This document shows positions 22,790 through 30,927 of a DNA stretch of 64,000 bases, in pieces. How positions within the stretch are numbered: the stretch's first letter is position 1; each line of letters begins with the position of its first letter. The notes under the pieces were generated by a model. It was not told the DNA's origin, did no database searches, and was given only the letters and a program-made list of their open reading frames with translations. The position numbers were made by a program, and so were the translations under genes. Source of the DNA: JAYEHL01 sp041653935. GTDB lineage: Bacteria > Chloroflexota > Dehalococcoidia > E44-bin15. The stretch covers positions 34,691 to 98,690 of the forward strand of contig JBAZEO010000004.1 of the NCBI GenBank assembly GCA_041653935.1, read 5' to 3'.

Positions 22790-24135
22790 ACATTCTCCCC
22801 ATGCCTAAAGGCAGGGGTTTCTAAGAGTTAGACGATTCCTGCTTCATCGAGGCGACTTACCTGATCCGCTGAGCGAACTAGGCAGAGGTCATTCTCTCCA
22901 CAGGCTTGAAATCCGGCGTGCCCCGCCGTACTGATCGCTGCCTTCAGGATGTTGATGGCCGCGTTATGGTCTCTGTCGATGCTGATGCCGCAGGCAGGGC
23001 AACTGTGAACCCTTACAGACAGGCTCTTAGGTACCATCTCACCGCAACTTGAGCACTTCTGGCTGGTGTTCCTCGGATCGACTTTTACGATGATCCGGCC
23101 GAACCTCTTGCCGTAGTTCTCCAGGCTGGTGAAAAATTCTCCCCATGCGACGTCAGCGATGCTCCTAGCCAACGAATGGTTACCCATCATGTTGATTATC
23201 CTCAAGTCCTCGTGAGCCACGAGGTCGTTAGACCTCACAACGCATCTTGCAGCCTTGACGGCAAAATCCTTACGCTGGCGACTTAGCCTGAGGAACAGGC
23301 GGGCCTTTCTCACGTTGGCATTCCTCCTGTTGGAGGAGCTTTTTTTCTTTCTTGATGACGACCTGCTCATCCTCCTCACCTTGTCCATAGACTTGGCGAG
23401 TGGCTTAGGAGAATCGATGCTGTCTCCATTGCTGTCGACGTAGAAATGCCTTATCCCCACGTCTATGCCGATTGTCCGGCCGGTTGGCATCAGCGGATCG
23501 CTCTTCGTCTCGTCGACGATGAATTGGGCGAACAGCATGTCTGCCCTCGTGAGGAGACGGACACGGCTGATCTTCTTTCCTGTCAAGCTTTCCGATGTCC
23601 TCATCCTCATCCGACCGATGCCGATCTTGTCCGTGAGCTCGATGAACTTGCCGTCGTAGGATACTGACCATCCTGACTGCTTGTATTCCACCGAACGGTT
23701 ACCCTTACGGTACTTCGGGTACCCCTTCTTCTTGATTCCTCGCTTACAGTTGTCATAGAACTTGGCTACGGAACTCCAAGCCCTTTCGGCGGCAGCCTGC
23801 CTCGCTTGCGCTGACAGCTTGTTGACGAAGCCGAACTCCTTACCCAGCCGGTTACTGGCAGTGAGCCGGTTGAAGTCGTACTTGCCGATCTTTTGTCGCT
23901 CGTCAAGCGGCTTCTTGCCCTCCTCCTCCCACATGGCGATGCACTTGTTTCGGACGAATTGGCCAATCCTAAACGCCTCGTTGGCCTTCTCCATCTGCTC
24001 AGGCTTCGGGTAGAGTTTTGCTTCGATGATATACATACTTCCTATGCTAGGTCAGTGAGAATATGATAGCATGATAGCCTTCAAAATATCAATCGTAATG
24101 CCTCATATCCCCATAGCTGAAGCAAGGGGTTTTAC
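22790..24135 (-). mobile_element. IS605/IS1341-type element carrying only tnpB
   Basis: The tnpB gene is flanked by related imperfect hairpins: CCCCTGCC...GGCATGGGG at 22797-22817 (right end) and CCCCTTGCT...AGCTATGGGG at 24109-24129 (left end), each preceded by AAAC or AAAAC on the - strand. No TnpA transposase is present, so movement would need one in trans. The exact ends are not defined here. The right end touches the start of the gene at 22480. Confidence 0.75.
22828..24036 (-). CDS. tnpB: TnpB-like RNA-guided nuclease
   Basis: A 402-residue TnpB/OrfB protein. The RuvC-like catalytic acids are all present: D192 in TIGIDVGIRH, E276 in LVAHEDLRI and D354 in GISIDRDHNAA. The zinc finger is CSSCG (328-332) with CPACG (346-350). 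TnpB proteins cut DNA guided by an RNA made from the element's right end. It starts after AGGAAGT, one of the few Shine-Dalgarno-like leaders in the window, which fits foreign origin. Confidence 0.92.
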   Translation of the reverse strand: MYIIEAKLYPKPEQMEKANEAFRIGQFVRNKCIAMWEEEGKKPLDERQKIGKYDFNRLTASNRLGKEFGFVNKLSAQARQAAAERAWSSVAKFYDNCKRGIKKKGYPKYRKGNRSVEYKQSGWSVSYDGKFIELTDKIGIGRMRMRTSESLTGKKISRVRLLTRADMLFAQFIVDETKSDPLMPTGRTIGIDVGIRHFYVDSNGDSIDSPKPLAKSMDKVRRMSRSSSRKKKSSSNRRNANVRKARLFLRLSRQRKDFAVKAARCVVRSNDLVAHEDLRIINMMGNHSLARSIADVAWGEFFTSLENYGKRFGRIIVKVDPRNTSQKCSSCGEMVPKSLSVRVHSCPACGISIDRDHNAAINILKAAISTAGHAGFQACGENDLCLVRSADQVSRLDEAGIV

Positions 24136-24179
24136 GGCATTATTGATAAGTTGATAAATCCAGGTCCCCGTTAAGTTGA

Positions 24180-24365
24180 TTAGGCCTTCCTCCCCATGAT
24201 AATCCTAAAGATCTCACTGTCCTCAACGTGTATCCTTCTTCCTTCCCTGACGGCCGTGATCTTGCCTTCCCTAACCAGCCTATAAGCCTTCACCGGCGGG
24301 TTCCTGCTGCCCGGGAAGAGGATCTCGGCCGCCTCCTTCAGGGTGAATGTTTTTTGGTTTTCCAT
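24180..24365 (-). CDS. Small winged-helix/excisionase-like DNA-binding protein
   Basis: A 61-residue protein from ATG 24365. FTLKEAAEILFPGSRNPPVKAYRLVREGKI and then AVREGRRIHVE match the helix-turn-helix plus wing of excisionase/MerR-type DNA-binding domains. A consensus sigma-70 promoter (24382-24410) lies so close that the mRNA leader is only about ten bases; this excludes the longer frame starting at 24419. Likely a regulator or recombination accessory factor. Confidence 0.7.
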   Translation of the reverse strand: MENQKTFTLKEAAEILFPGSRNPPVKAYRLVREGKITAVREGRRIHVEDSEIFRIIMGRKA

Positions 24366-24381
24366 ATTATCTAACTTAACC

Positions 24382-24410
24382 ACTATAGCATTTATCACGA
24401 ACCTTGTCAA
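24382..24410 (-). promoter_or_regulatory. Sigma-70-type promoter
   Basis: The - strand reads TTGACA (24410-24405), a 17-base spacer, then TATAGT (24387-24382). Transcription would start about ten bases before the ATG of the HTH gene. Confidence 0.75.
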
Positions 24411-24463
24411 CTGTGCCAACCTAAGCCAAATCCTTTTATCGTTTTAGCTACTTATCCACAACT

Positions 24464-24492
24464 AAAAAGGATGAGGACTAATCCCCATCCTT
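24464..24492 (-). terminator. Intrinsic terminator after the 24.5-kb gene
   Basis: The - strand hairpin AAGGATGGGGA/TCCTCATCCTT is followed by a T-run. It lies seven bases past the stop of the upstream gene. Confidence 0.75.
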
Positions 24493-24498
24493 CTTGCT

Positions 24499-25755
24499 TT
24501 AGTCGATGACGCTGCGAAGCTCCTGCTTGATCGCGTCGAACTCCACCTGATGCGTCACCTCGTATGTCCCGTCGATGGAGACCTTGCCGTGCTCGCTGGA
24601 AGGCCCACGGTGCTCAATGAAGGCGTCAGTTGCGGCACAGACGTATTCCTTTCCCTCATCCTTCCAGTGGTAGACTGCCTTCCCTCCTACAACGTGGCTG
24701 TTTCCGGTGATGGGAGAAACCTGAACGGCCGCCTCCTTGACTTCTGAACCATTTATCGGCTGAACGTCGCAAGGATTGAGAACGATATCACCGTGGATCA
24801 CGTGCCGGCGCTTCCCCTCGATCGGCTTGTCCTCCGGGAAATCCTTGTCGTCCTTGTGGGCGGCCCTGAACTCGTCGACGGTGAGACCGAACATGGTGGC
24901 TACAGAGGTGATGGCGTCAGTGCTTTCCTTGGGGACGAAATGCGCGTAATCGTGACCGGAAGACCATCCCTTGAATGTCAAAACCTTGGCCGTCCCGAGT
25001 CCTGCCACCTCGATCTCATGCAGCTCATACCCGCCGAACTCTTCGCTGCGGCTGACTACCTTGGACTCGCACTCCTTCAAGAGCTCTGATACCGGCCTCT
25101 CGCGGAGAAGGACGGAACGCTGCTCGATGTCAGGCCAGTTGATGACTTCAGTGGCAGTGGCCTTGACGGCCTTCCAGTAGTCCTCCGGCTTGAAGTAGAC
25201 GCCGTGGATGAAGTGAGACCCGCACCTGACCCTCTTGCCGTCTACTTCCTCATCCGGCCATTCTACCGCCTTGCCTGTCATGCAGTGCATCTCATTCTCG
25301 GAGTCGGTGTTCAGCGAGATCGGGCGCCGGCAGACGAACGCCTTGCCTTCGAGGGCGATCATGGACCAGATGCCTGAATCGACGATGGCCTCCTTGATCC
25401 TCTGGAAGTCCTTGTCGTCTTCCGTTATGTCCGCCTTAATCCCGAACATGGCATAGGCAATCCAGTAGAAGTCTCCGATGTTCCCGTACCATGACTCGGA
25501 AGTGTCGTCGGAGAACTCCTTTGCCCTATTCTTCATGTCGAGTGGTGAGGCGCAAACAGTGACTTCAGGCTCCTTTTCCCCTCCCAAGTCGTAAATCGTC
25601 TTGACCGCCTTGATCAGGGTCTCGTCGCTGGTGTCGTTCAGCATCACCTTTGAAATCATCTCATCATGAATCTCGTCCATGAGGGCGTAATCTTCCTTGG
25701 TGAAATCCTGCAAATTCTTCATGTCTCGCATATTGTTGGTGGGTTTATTCGTCAT
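24499..25755 (-). CDS. DUF6745-like protein
   Basis: A 418-residue protein from ATG 25755 (MTNKPTNNMRDM), chosen because this ATGACGAATAA start is repeated at the neighbouring small genes. Features such as GNIGDFYWIAYAMFG, FVCRRPISLNTDSENEMHC and GSHFIHGVYF, then WPDIEQRSVLLRERP, resemble the DUF6745 family found in phages and bacteria, whose role is unknown. The frame extends upstream into the Gly/Ser repeat region, but that part belongs to another gene. Confidence 0.6.
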   Translation of the reverse strand: MTNKPTNNMRDMKNLQDFTKEDYALMDEIHDEMISKVMLNDTSDETLIKAVKTIYDLGGEKEPEVTVCASPLDMKNRAKEFSDDTSESWYGNIGDFYWIAYAMFGIKADITEDDKDFQRIKEAIVDSGIWSMIALEGKAFVCRRPISLNTDSENEMHCMTGKAVEWPDEEVDGKRVRCGSHFIHGVYFKPEDYWKAVKATATEVINWPDIEQRSVLLRERPVSELLKECESKVVSRSEEFGGYELHEIEVAGLGTAKVLTFKGWSSGHDYAHFVPKESTDAITSVATMFGLTVDEFRAAHKDDKDFPEDKPIEGKRRHVIHGDIVLNPCDVQPINGSEVKEAAVQVSPITGNSHVVGGKAVYHWKDEGKEYVCAATDAFIEHRGPSSEHGKVSIDGTYEVTHQVEFDAIKQELRSVID

Positions 25756-25924
25756 AAGTAAGGTTGTTCTCAAGCCTGTCCCAGAGCCTGCCCCAGAGCC
25801 TGCCCCAGAGACTGTCGTTGAGCCTGTTCCAGAGCCTGCCATTGAGCCTGCCATTGAGCCTGCCATTGAGCCTGCCGCAGATACTGTTCCAGAGCCTGCC
25901 TATGTTGGTTGATTTATTCGTCAT
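25745..25924 (-). CDS. Tetrapeptide-repeat microprotein B
   Basis: Encodes 59 residues. MTNKSTNIGRLWN opens a run of four-residue units of the form xRLx (GRLN repeated, then GRLW, NRLN, GRLW, DRLE) and ends LTYDE. Its TAA overlaps the next gene's ATG (TATGACGAATAA). The DNA unit is 12 bases. An amphipathic helix with one Arg per turn is likely. Paralogue of the upstream gene; no known family. Confidence 0.55.
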   Translation of the reverse strand: MTNKSTNIGRLWNSICGRLNGRLNGRLNGRLWNRLNDSLWGRLWGRLWDRLENNLTYDE

Positions 25925-26081
25925 AGGTGAGTTTGTCGTTGAGCCTGACGTTGAGCCTGACGTCGAGCCTGCCCCAGAGACTGACGTCGAGCCTGTCCCA
26001 GAGCCTTCTGTCTTGCCTGACCCAGAGCCTGCCCCAGATGCTGTCCCTGAGCCTACCTATGTTATTGGTCTTGCTCGTCAT
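25914..26081 (-). CDS. Tetrapeptide-repeat microprotein A
   Basis: Encodes 55 residues with the same layout as its downstream neighbour: MTSKTNNIGRLRD, then xRLx units (GRLW, DRLD, GRLD, VRLN, VRLN, DKLT) and the end TYDE. It begins inside the end of the 26062 gene (AYDEQDQ) and ends inside the next start, so the three genes share one overlap design. Confidence 0.55.
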   Translation of the reverse strand: MTSKTNNIGRLRDSIWGRLWVRQDRRLWDRLDVSLWGRLDVRLNVRLNDKLTYDE

Positions 26082-26355
26082 AGGCAGACCCCCATCCCTC
26101 GACGATCATGATGCTGTAGACGTTACGTACCCGTATCGTGCAGGTCGAACTCAAGGTAAAATATTCTACTGTGGTGTGTTCTTCGTTAAGGAAATTCTTC
26201 CATCTTCCTGTGAGTTCCGTTAAAGCCTGCTTAAGCGTCTTCTCGCCGGCAAGGTCCCGCTCGTCGATGTAGACGTCCATGGGGAAGGGTTTGGAGTCAG
26301 AAGCGAACACGTAGCTGACCTTGATTCTCGACTTCTTGGGCTTATTGCTTTCCAT
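26062..26355 (-). CDS. Hypothetical protein
   Basis: Encodes 97 residues: a basic N-terminus, strands (KVSYVFASDSKPFPMDVYI), a central helix and a C-terminus AYDEQDQ that overlaps the first repeat gene. Unknown function. Confidence 0.55.
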   Translation of the reverse strand: MESNKPKKSRIKVSYVFASDSKPFPMDVYIDERDLAGEKTLKQALTELTGRWKNFLNEEHTTVEYFTLSSTCTIRVRNVYSIMIVEGWGSAYDEQDQ

Positions 26356-26376
26356 GCGATTTAGGGGTTAGTTGAC

Positions 26377-26964
26377 TTAGTTATATTCTCCTTTTCCTCC
26401 CCGTGTTCCAAGCAATGATCGAAAGGGGTCACTGCTCACCTCTAACGTCCTGATGTCCCTCTCCAGTGACTCAATCCTCAACCGCATGGCGAGCTCCCTT
26501 TCCGTCTCCCCCTCCACCTCCCTAAGGACCTTGTTTATGGCATAAGGCAGCTCCCTGATGATTTGGATCGCCCTTGAGACCTGCTCGTCGCTCATGTCCT
26601 CCCCTCCCTTGACCCAGCCGAGTATCCTCCCGACGCTGCTGTAGACGTAACTTTCCCCAAATGGCCTCTTTCCATCAACCCCGATCAGAACGCAGCCTCC
26701 CCCATCGTCGAAGAGCCTGAACTCCATCTCCCTCATCAGCTTCCGGTGGTCGTCAGTGACCGGTAACCCAGACAGCCTGACGCGTTCCCTTCGGGTAATC
26801 TCATCCTGTATCCTCATCCTCTCCTGCTTCACCCGGTAAAGTTGGTCATTGAACACCTTAATCTCCCCCTCCGTTATCTTTTGCTTAACCAGGACATCCG
26901 TCATCCTTTCCCCAAGCTCCTCACTTGTCATTTTTCCGTACATATTACTGTGTTCACTCGTCAT
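26377..26964 (-). CDS. Coiled-coil hypothetical protein
   Basis: Encodes 195 residues. Heptad-rich helices at about 15-65 and 150-180 flank a small beta-rich middle (DDGGGCVLIGVDGKRPFGES). It starts ATGACGAGTG, the same start context as the three genes downstream. No function recognised. Confidence 0.55.
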   Translation of the reverse strand: MTSEHSNMYGKMTSEELGERMTDVLVKQKITEGEIKVFNDQLYRVKQERMRIQDEITRRERVRLSGLPVTDDHRKLMREMEFRLFDDGGGCVLIGVDGKRPFGESYVYSSVGRILGWVKGGEDMSDEQVSRAIQIIRELPYAINKVLREVEGETERELAMRLRIESLERDIRTLEVSSDPFRSLLGTRGGKGEYN

Positions 26965-26982
26965 AGGTGAAGTTCCGCTCGT

Positions 26983-27528
26983 TTACCGCCTCCTGCCCTT
27001 GTAGGTCCTCATGTACTCCCTCTGCTTCCTCTTGCGCTCCCCGTACCTCTCCGGGTCCGCCTTAAGCCTCTCCCAAGCGCTCACTCCCCTCTCCCTCGCG
27101 CACTCATAGCAGACGTAAGCCTGTTTCCCGGACTTGAACCCTCCCTTAAGCATCCTCTCCTTCCTCTCGTGGCAGATGTAGCAGGCCAGGTCATCCTTCC
27201 TCCGGTCGGCCTTGAAGCAATCCCATCCGCAGTAGATCGGGTCCTTCCTGCATCCCCCGATGACGTACTCAAACTCCTTCCCGCACTTCCCGCATGCCAT
27301 CATCCCCCTCTCCTTCATCTTGGTCTTCCTCACGACGGCAATCCCCCTTCTCTTGACGTAGTAGCTGAGAAGCTGTGACGACACCCCATACAGGACGGAA
27401 GCCTCGCACAACGGCATCCCCCCCCTGATTGATTCCATGATCTGCTCAAGCCTCTCAGCCGAACCGATGCGACTCAGCCTATACCCATCTCTCCTGCAGT
27501 TTATCGGTCTTGAATCCACCATAAACAT
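26983..27528 (-). CDS. Helix-turn-helix protein with zinc fingers
   Basis: Encodes 181 residues. Residues about 25-65 form a helix-turn-helix (GMPLCEASVLYGVSSQLLSYYVKRRG). CGKCGK/CGWDC and CYICHE/CYECA follow, giving two zinc sites, and the tail is very basic. This is the layout of a phage DNA-binding regulator or homing-type protein without a visible nuclease motif. It is the first gene after the repeat block. Confidence 0.65.
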   Translation of the reverse strand: MFMVDSRPINCRRDGYRLSRIGSAERLEQIMESIRGGMPLCEASVLYGVSSQLLSYYVKRRGIAVVRKTKMKERGMMACGKCGKEFEYVIGGCRKDPIYCGWDCFKADRRKDDLACYICHERKERMLKGGFKSGKQAYVCYECARERGVSAWERLKADPERYGERKRKQREYMRTYKGRRR

Positions 27529-28080
27529 GTTCCAATGCCGTTAAACTAACGGCGGTTAAAGGTTAGCCTGATGCTTTTTCCCATCAAACAACCGCTTTTA
27601 CGTTCTTCCGCTACAGTACCACCTAATCGTCCTTTTGTTAAATAGCAAAACTAGTATATTATAAGAGGCCAGAGGTCAAAATCAGGGCTTATTTTAGCTT
27701 TTTTTGATGGCCTAACCCCGAAGGGAAACATGAGACGTTCCGCTAAAGACATGACCCCATAACCAGATAGGTAAGTGATGGTCCATACCCATTGACCCGA
27801 TAAAGACATGTAGTCCTTTTACCGATAGGTTCCGATATGTAAGATCTGAAGCCATCCATTGAACCCTTATGCACGATAGAGATAAGAGCTGAAAACCAAT
27901 AGGTTTATGGTTAGACAAGATTATTAGGATAGATCCACGATAGGATAATGGTCAAGCAGACATAACGCAGTAATGAGACAGATGTCAGCCCAAGCAACAA
28001 TACGACAATGCAGGCCCGCATAAGGTAATGGTGGAGCGCGGAATAACGCAAAGAGGCGAGGCCCGCGTAAAAGTATGGGG
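27529..28080. other. Gene-free stretch with repeated ATAGG motifs
   Basis: No convincing gene. Short motifs of the form CxnATAGG recur near 27767, 27825, 27899 and 27940, with a variant at 27876, and AAAGACATG occurs twice. The segment is less GC-rich than the repeats beside it. Iteron-like binding sites are one possibility. Confidence 0.4.
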
Positions 28081-28230
28081 AGGCGCGGGAGGCGAGAAGG
28101 GCGAAATGGGCTGTGGAAAAGCTCGGGAGGCGCGGGAGGCGAGAAGGGCGAAATGGGCTGTGGAAAAGCTCGGGAGGCGCGGGAGGCGAGAAGGGCGAAA
28201 TGGGCTGTGGAAAAGCTCGGGAGGCGCGGG
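28081..28230. repeat. 47-bp tandem repeat, three copies plus a part
   Basis: Units 28081-28127, 28128-28174 and 28175-28221 are identical, followed by nine bases of a fourth. No spacer separates them, so this is not a CRISPR array. Confidence 0.9.
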
Positions 28231-28239
28231 AAAAAACCT

Positions 28240-28480
28240 GATCTTGCGTTCGCGCTCCCCCGCGCTCCCCCGGCCCACCCGCGAAGCCGCGCCTCCCCCC
28301 GGAATCACGCCGCTCTCAAGCCTGTTCCGCCTCTCAAGCCGCTCCCCCGCGCTCCCCCGGCCCACCCGCGAAGCCGCGCTCCCCCAGAAAACCCCAAAAT
28401 CTCCCCCTGCCCACCCGCGAAGCCGCGCTCCCCCGGCCCACCCGCGAAGCCGCGCTCCCCTAGGAAACCCTAAAATCCCC
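28240..28480. repeat. GC-rich repeat cluster (CCCACCCGCGAAGCCGCG)
   Basis: The 18-base word CCCACCCGCGAAGCCGCG recurs four times with runs of C between. Long frames on both strands here are low-complexity artefacts. Confidence 0.75.
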
Positions 28481-28533
28481 CCGAATCCCCCGCTTTCCCC
28501 GTCCCCGGGGGTACTAGGGGGTAGCGGGCGGAT

Positions 28534-28639
28534 GCTGGAAGGCACGAATTTAACGTTTCACGGGGGCTTCCACGGAGGTTAGACCTTCCAAGGTATCATT
28601 TGACCTTTGGAGCTTTTTTTTTCGTCCTAGAGCCTCACA
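28534..28639. repeat. Dispersed intergenic repeat, copy 1
   Basis: The first 46 bases are identical to 44127-44172, and the next 60 are similar, including ATCATTTGAC, a T-run and AGCCTCACA. It can fold with TGGAAG/CTTCCA arms. Confidence 0.85.
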
Positions 28640-28837
28640 GGGCTTCAAGCCCTACCAAGCCGATCAAGCCCTACCACGCCAGCCAAACCCACGCCTCCCA
28701 CGCCTCCCCAGCCGACCCGATCTCCCCCGATCTCCCCCGCTTTTCCAGCTCTCCCCCGCTCTCCCAGGCCGCTTCGTCGTCCAACCCCTATCAAAACACC
28801 TTTTCTTGGCTTTGTTAAGCGGTTTCTTAAAAACGCC
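28640..28837. other. Pyrimidine-rich gene-free stretch
   Basis: C/T-rich DNA with short repeats such as GATCTCCCCC and AAGCCCTACCA, and a palindrome GGGCTTCAAGCCC. No gene is seen. Confidence 0.5.
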
Positions 28838-29039
28838 TTTTCGGCAGGAATGAAGATTTGGCTAACCTTAGCGAAACGAAAAATCAGCTTCGTCGTCNNN
28901 NNNNNNNNNNNNNNNNNNNNNNNNNNNNNNNNNNNNNNNNNNNNNNNNNNNNNNNNNNNNNNNNNNNNNNNNNNNNNNNNNNNNNNNNNNNNNNNNNTTT
29001 TCGGCAGGAATGAAGATTTGGCTAACCTTAGCGAAACGA
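28838..29039. repeat. 42-bp direct repeat flanking an assembly gap
   Basis: A 42-base sequence beginning TTTTCGGCAGGAATG stands at 28838-28879 and again at 28998-29039. The 100 N between them (28898-28997) are a gap of unknown true size, probably more copies. Confidence 0.9.
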
Positions 29040-29239
29040 CTCCCACGCTCTCCCGCGCCACCCCAGCCGATCAAGCGGCGAAGCCTCTTTAGCCGACCCC
29101 CCGCCTCACAAGCCCTTATTATATTCCCCCGTTTTTTCTTGAGGAAAAACAGCCTCCCCGGGTTATCAACATGGGGGTCATTTTTTGCCGTGGCAAGCCA
29201 AGTCCTGAAAAAACCAAAAAGTCCTTATTTTATTACCCC

Positions 29240-29486
29240 GAAAAAAAACATGGGTTTGGGCGGGTTTCCCGGGGGAGCGGGGGTACCCTGGAAGGGGGGT
29301 ACGGGAGTGAGATAAGAGTGGGGGCAGTTTAGGGGGGAGTGAGATAAGAGTGGGGGCTTTTTAGGGGGGGTACCCTGGAAGGGCGTGGGGTACGGGAGGG
29401 TTAGGGGGGTACCCTGGAAGGGCGTGGGGTACCCTGGAAGGGCGTGGGGTACCCTGGAAGGGCGTGGGGTACGGGAGGGTTAGGGG
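29240..29486. repeat. G-rich repeat tract
   Basis: GTACCCTGGAAGGG recurs five times and GTGAGATAAGAGTGGGGGC nearly twice, mixed with GGGTTAGGGG. No gene is seen. The G-runs could form quadruplexes. Confidence 0.75.
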
Positions 29487-29918
29487 TTAGGCCCTAACCA
29501 GGTTGCCTTTCCTTAAAACATAGGCATTCGGGAAGGCATCCCCTAGACGCTTCTTCTCATGGGCAAGTATAAGAGATGCGGCAAAAGCAGATGCCTTGAT
29601 CTCGGAAGGGCCATGCAGCAGGTGACCGAGCTCATGGAGGGCGACATAGACGTCACACTTGGTCTGGAAAGGCGTAGAGATGGTTGAGAGGTTGATGAAG
29701 TGCCTCCCTAGATTGCAGAAGGAAGGATCACGAGTGAAATAGACCTTCCATAGGAACATCCTGGACGAACAAGCCATCTCCTTGAGCATCTTTGCGATGT
29801 CAGCGTAACTCATGGAATACGGGTCACCGGAGGTGTAGCTCTCGAGGATGGCAAAGTGGACCATGTTTGGTGTCTTGAGGTTGGACAGGAGCTCGGATGA
29901 CGTGGGATATTTAGCCAT
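29487..29918 (-). CDS. HELGH zinc metallopeptidase-like protein
   Basis: A 143-residue minimal zincin. The motif is VALHELGHLLHG (H95, E96, H99), followed by a helix with acidic residues (SEIKASAFAASLILAHE) that may supply the third ligand. No signal peptide is seen, so it probably acts in the cytoplasm. It is unlike the 17.1-kb zincin outside the motif. Confidence 0.7.
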   Translation of the reverse strand: MAKYPTSSELLSNLKTPNMVHFAILESYTSGDPYSMSYADIAKMLKEMACSSRMFLWKVYFTRDPSFCNLGRHFINLSTISTPFQTKCDVYVALHELGHLLHGPSEIKASAFAASLILAHEKKRLGDAFPNAYVLRKGNLVRA

Positions 29919-29927
29919 AGTTGGCGG

Positions 29928-30140
29928 TTAATTAGCTGTATTAAGCAGCGGATGCAGGCAGGACTTGTCCCTCGGCTGAATCGTCTCCATGAACTCGATG
30001 CCCAGTCCGCTGAACATCTGGATCTGGACTGGTGACACTGTCCTCTGACCGATAAGACGCAGGACGTTCTCCGCTCCTGGGCCGTACGGGTAAAGCATGG
30101 GCCGACCGTAAATGTCCTTGGTGTAGTAGGTTATTGTCAT
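29928..30140 (-). CDS. Small hypothetical protein
   Basis: Encodes 70 residues rich in Tyr and Pro near the start (YYTKDIYGRPMLYPYGPG). No motif is recognised. Confidence 0.5.
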   Translation of the reverse strand: MTITYYTKDIYGRPMLYPYGPGAENVLRLIGQRTVSPVQIQMFSGLGIEFMETIQPRDKSCLHPLLNTAN

Positions 30141-30143
30141 ATT

Positions 30144-30482
30144 TTAACTAATGCTAGCCTTATTTGGATTATACAATAGTCCTTTCTCTCGTTTTTTCTG
30201 CCTGTACTTCCTCATGGTATCCCTCCAAGCCTCTCCCCTGACGACTGAATTGTAATACTTTTGGGAATACTTGGTCTTCTTGCGCTTCTCCTGGACTATC
30301 TTAAGCCTTTCTGGGTACAGGATGAACGTGATAGTTCGACGGGAGACGCCGAACTTGGCTGCCGTCTCCCTTTGGCTGTGGACTGAGGCGTAAAAGCTAC
30401 GGATCTTCTCGTCGTCTCCAGGATGTAGCTTCCGCCTTCCGTCATCCATTGGGTTGGCGTAGGGTCTTGCTGCTTGGGGCAT
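30144..30482 (-). CDS. Helix-turn-helix DNA-binding protein
   Basis: Encodes 112 residues. Residues about 25-60 form a homeodomain-like helix-turn-helix (SQRETAAKFGVSRRTITFIL). The rest is basic (KRKKTKYSQKYY, YRQKKREKG). It is likely a transcription regulator or a DNA-binding accessory protein; similar modules occur in homing endonuclease tails. Confidence 0.65.
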   Translation of the reverse strand: MPQAARPYANPMDDGRRKLHPGDDEKIRSFYASVHSQRETAAKFGVSRRTITFILYPERLKIVQEKRKKTKYSQKYYNSVVRGEAWRDTMRKYRQKKREKGLLYNPNKASIS

Positions 30483-30485
30483 AAG

Positions 30486-30737
30486 TTAGTGGGTATAATC
30501 TTTCTGTTCGATTATCAGTCCTCCGGTTGGTAGACGTTTGGCCATGAAGTTCCACATATCAAGGCAGGTAAAGTTTTCCATGTCCTGGATTGATTCAAGA
30601 CCAACTCCATAGCATGTGGTCTTAATCAATTCACCAGTATCAGTAAGGTGACGAATGACTTCAATGGGGTGACGTGCCTTGTTCCTGATGTTGTTGTAAG
30701 TCTTGCCGGGCTTAATGGTGATGAATTCACTGGTCAT
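30486..30737 (-). CDS. Small hypothetical protein
   Basis: Encodes 83 residues, with a basic strand-rich first half (IKPGKTYNNIRNKARHP) and a helical second half. No motif is recognised. Confidence 0.5.
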   Translation of the reverse strand: MTSEFITIKPGKTYNNIRNKARHPIEVIRHLTDTGELIKTTCYGVGLESIQDMENFTCLDMWNFMAKRLPTGGLIIEQKDYTH

Positions 30738-30748
30738 ATTGGTTTAGT

Positions 30749-30922
30749 TTACTTGAGTAAGTTAGGAAGCTTCTCTGCATGGTTTGACAGCCATTCCAGG
30801 TAGCAATCCTCGCAGACGTAGAGGTTTTCGGACATCACGTTAGGCTCGAAGCCCTCGTTTGGTATCTCCCACGTCTCTTCTATCTCTTGTCCGCACTCCG
30901 GTATGTCGCATGTGAATGCCAT
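30749..30922 (-). CDS. Small zinc-binding protein
   Basis: Encodes 57 residues. C5, C10, and CEDC (37-40) suggest a zinc site. The leader is AACCAATATG, the common start context of this region. Confidence 0.5.
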   Translation of the reverse strand: MAFTCDIPECGQEIEETWEIPNEGFEPNVMSENLYVCEDCYLEWLSNHAEKLPNLLK

Positions 30923-30927
30923 ATTGG

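Noticed and set aside
25697..26111. + strand frames with PEPAPEPA repeats
   Set aside because: They mirror the - strand tetrapeptide-repeat genes, which have the right starts, stop-start overlaps and operon direction.
27712..27918. 68-residue - strand frame
   Set aside because: Isolated in a repeat-like gene-free region, no leader like real genes, no recognisable feature.
28081..28230. Possible CRISPR array
   Set aside because: Repeats are contiguous with no unique spacers. The same holds for 40788-40925 and 42912-43160.
27985..28582. Long frames on both strands (about 185 residues each)
   Set aside because: They only translate GC-rich repeats and show low-complexity Arg/Pro/Gly sequence.
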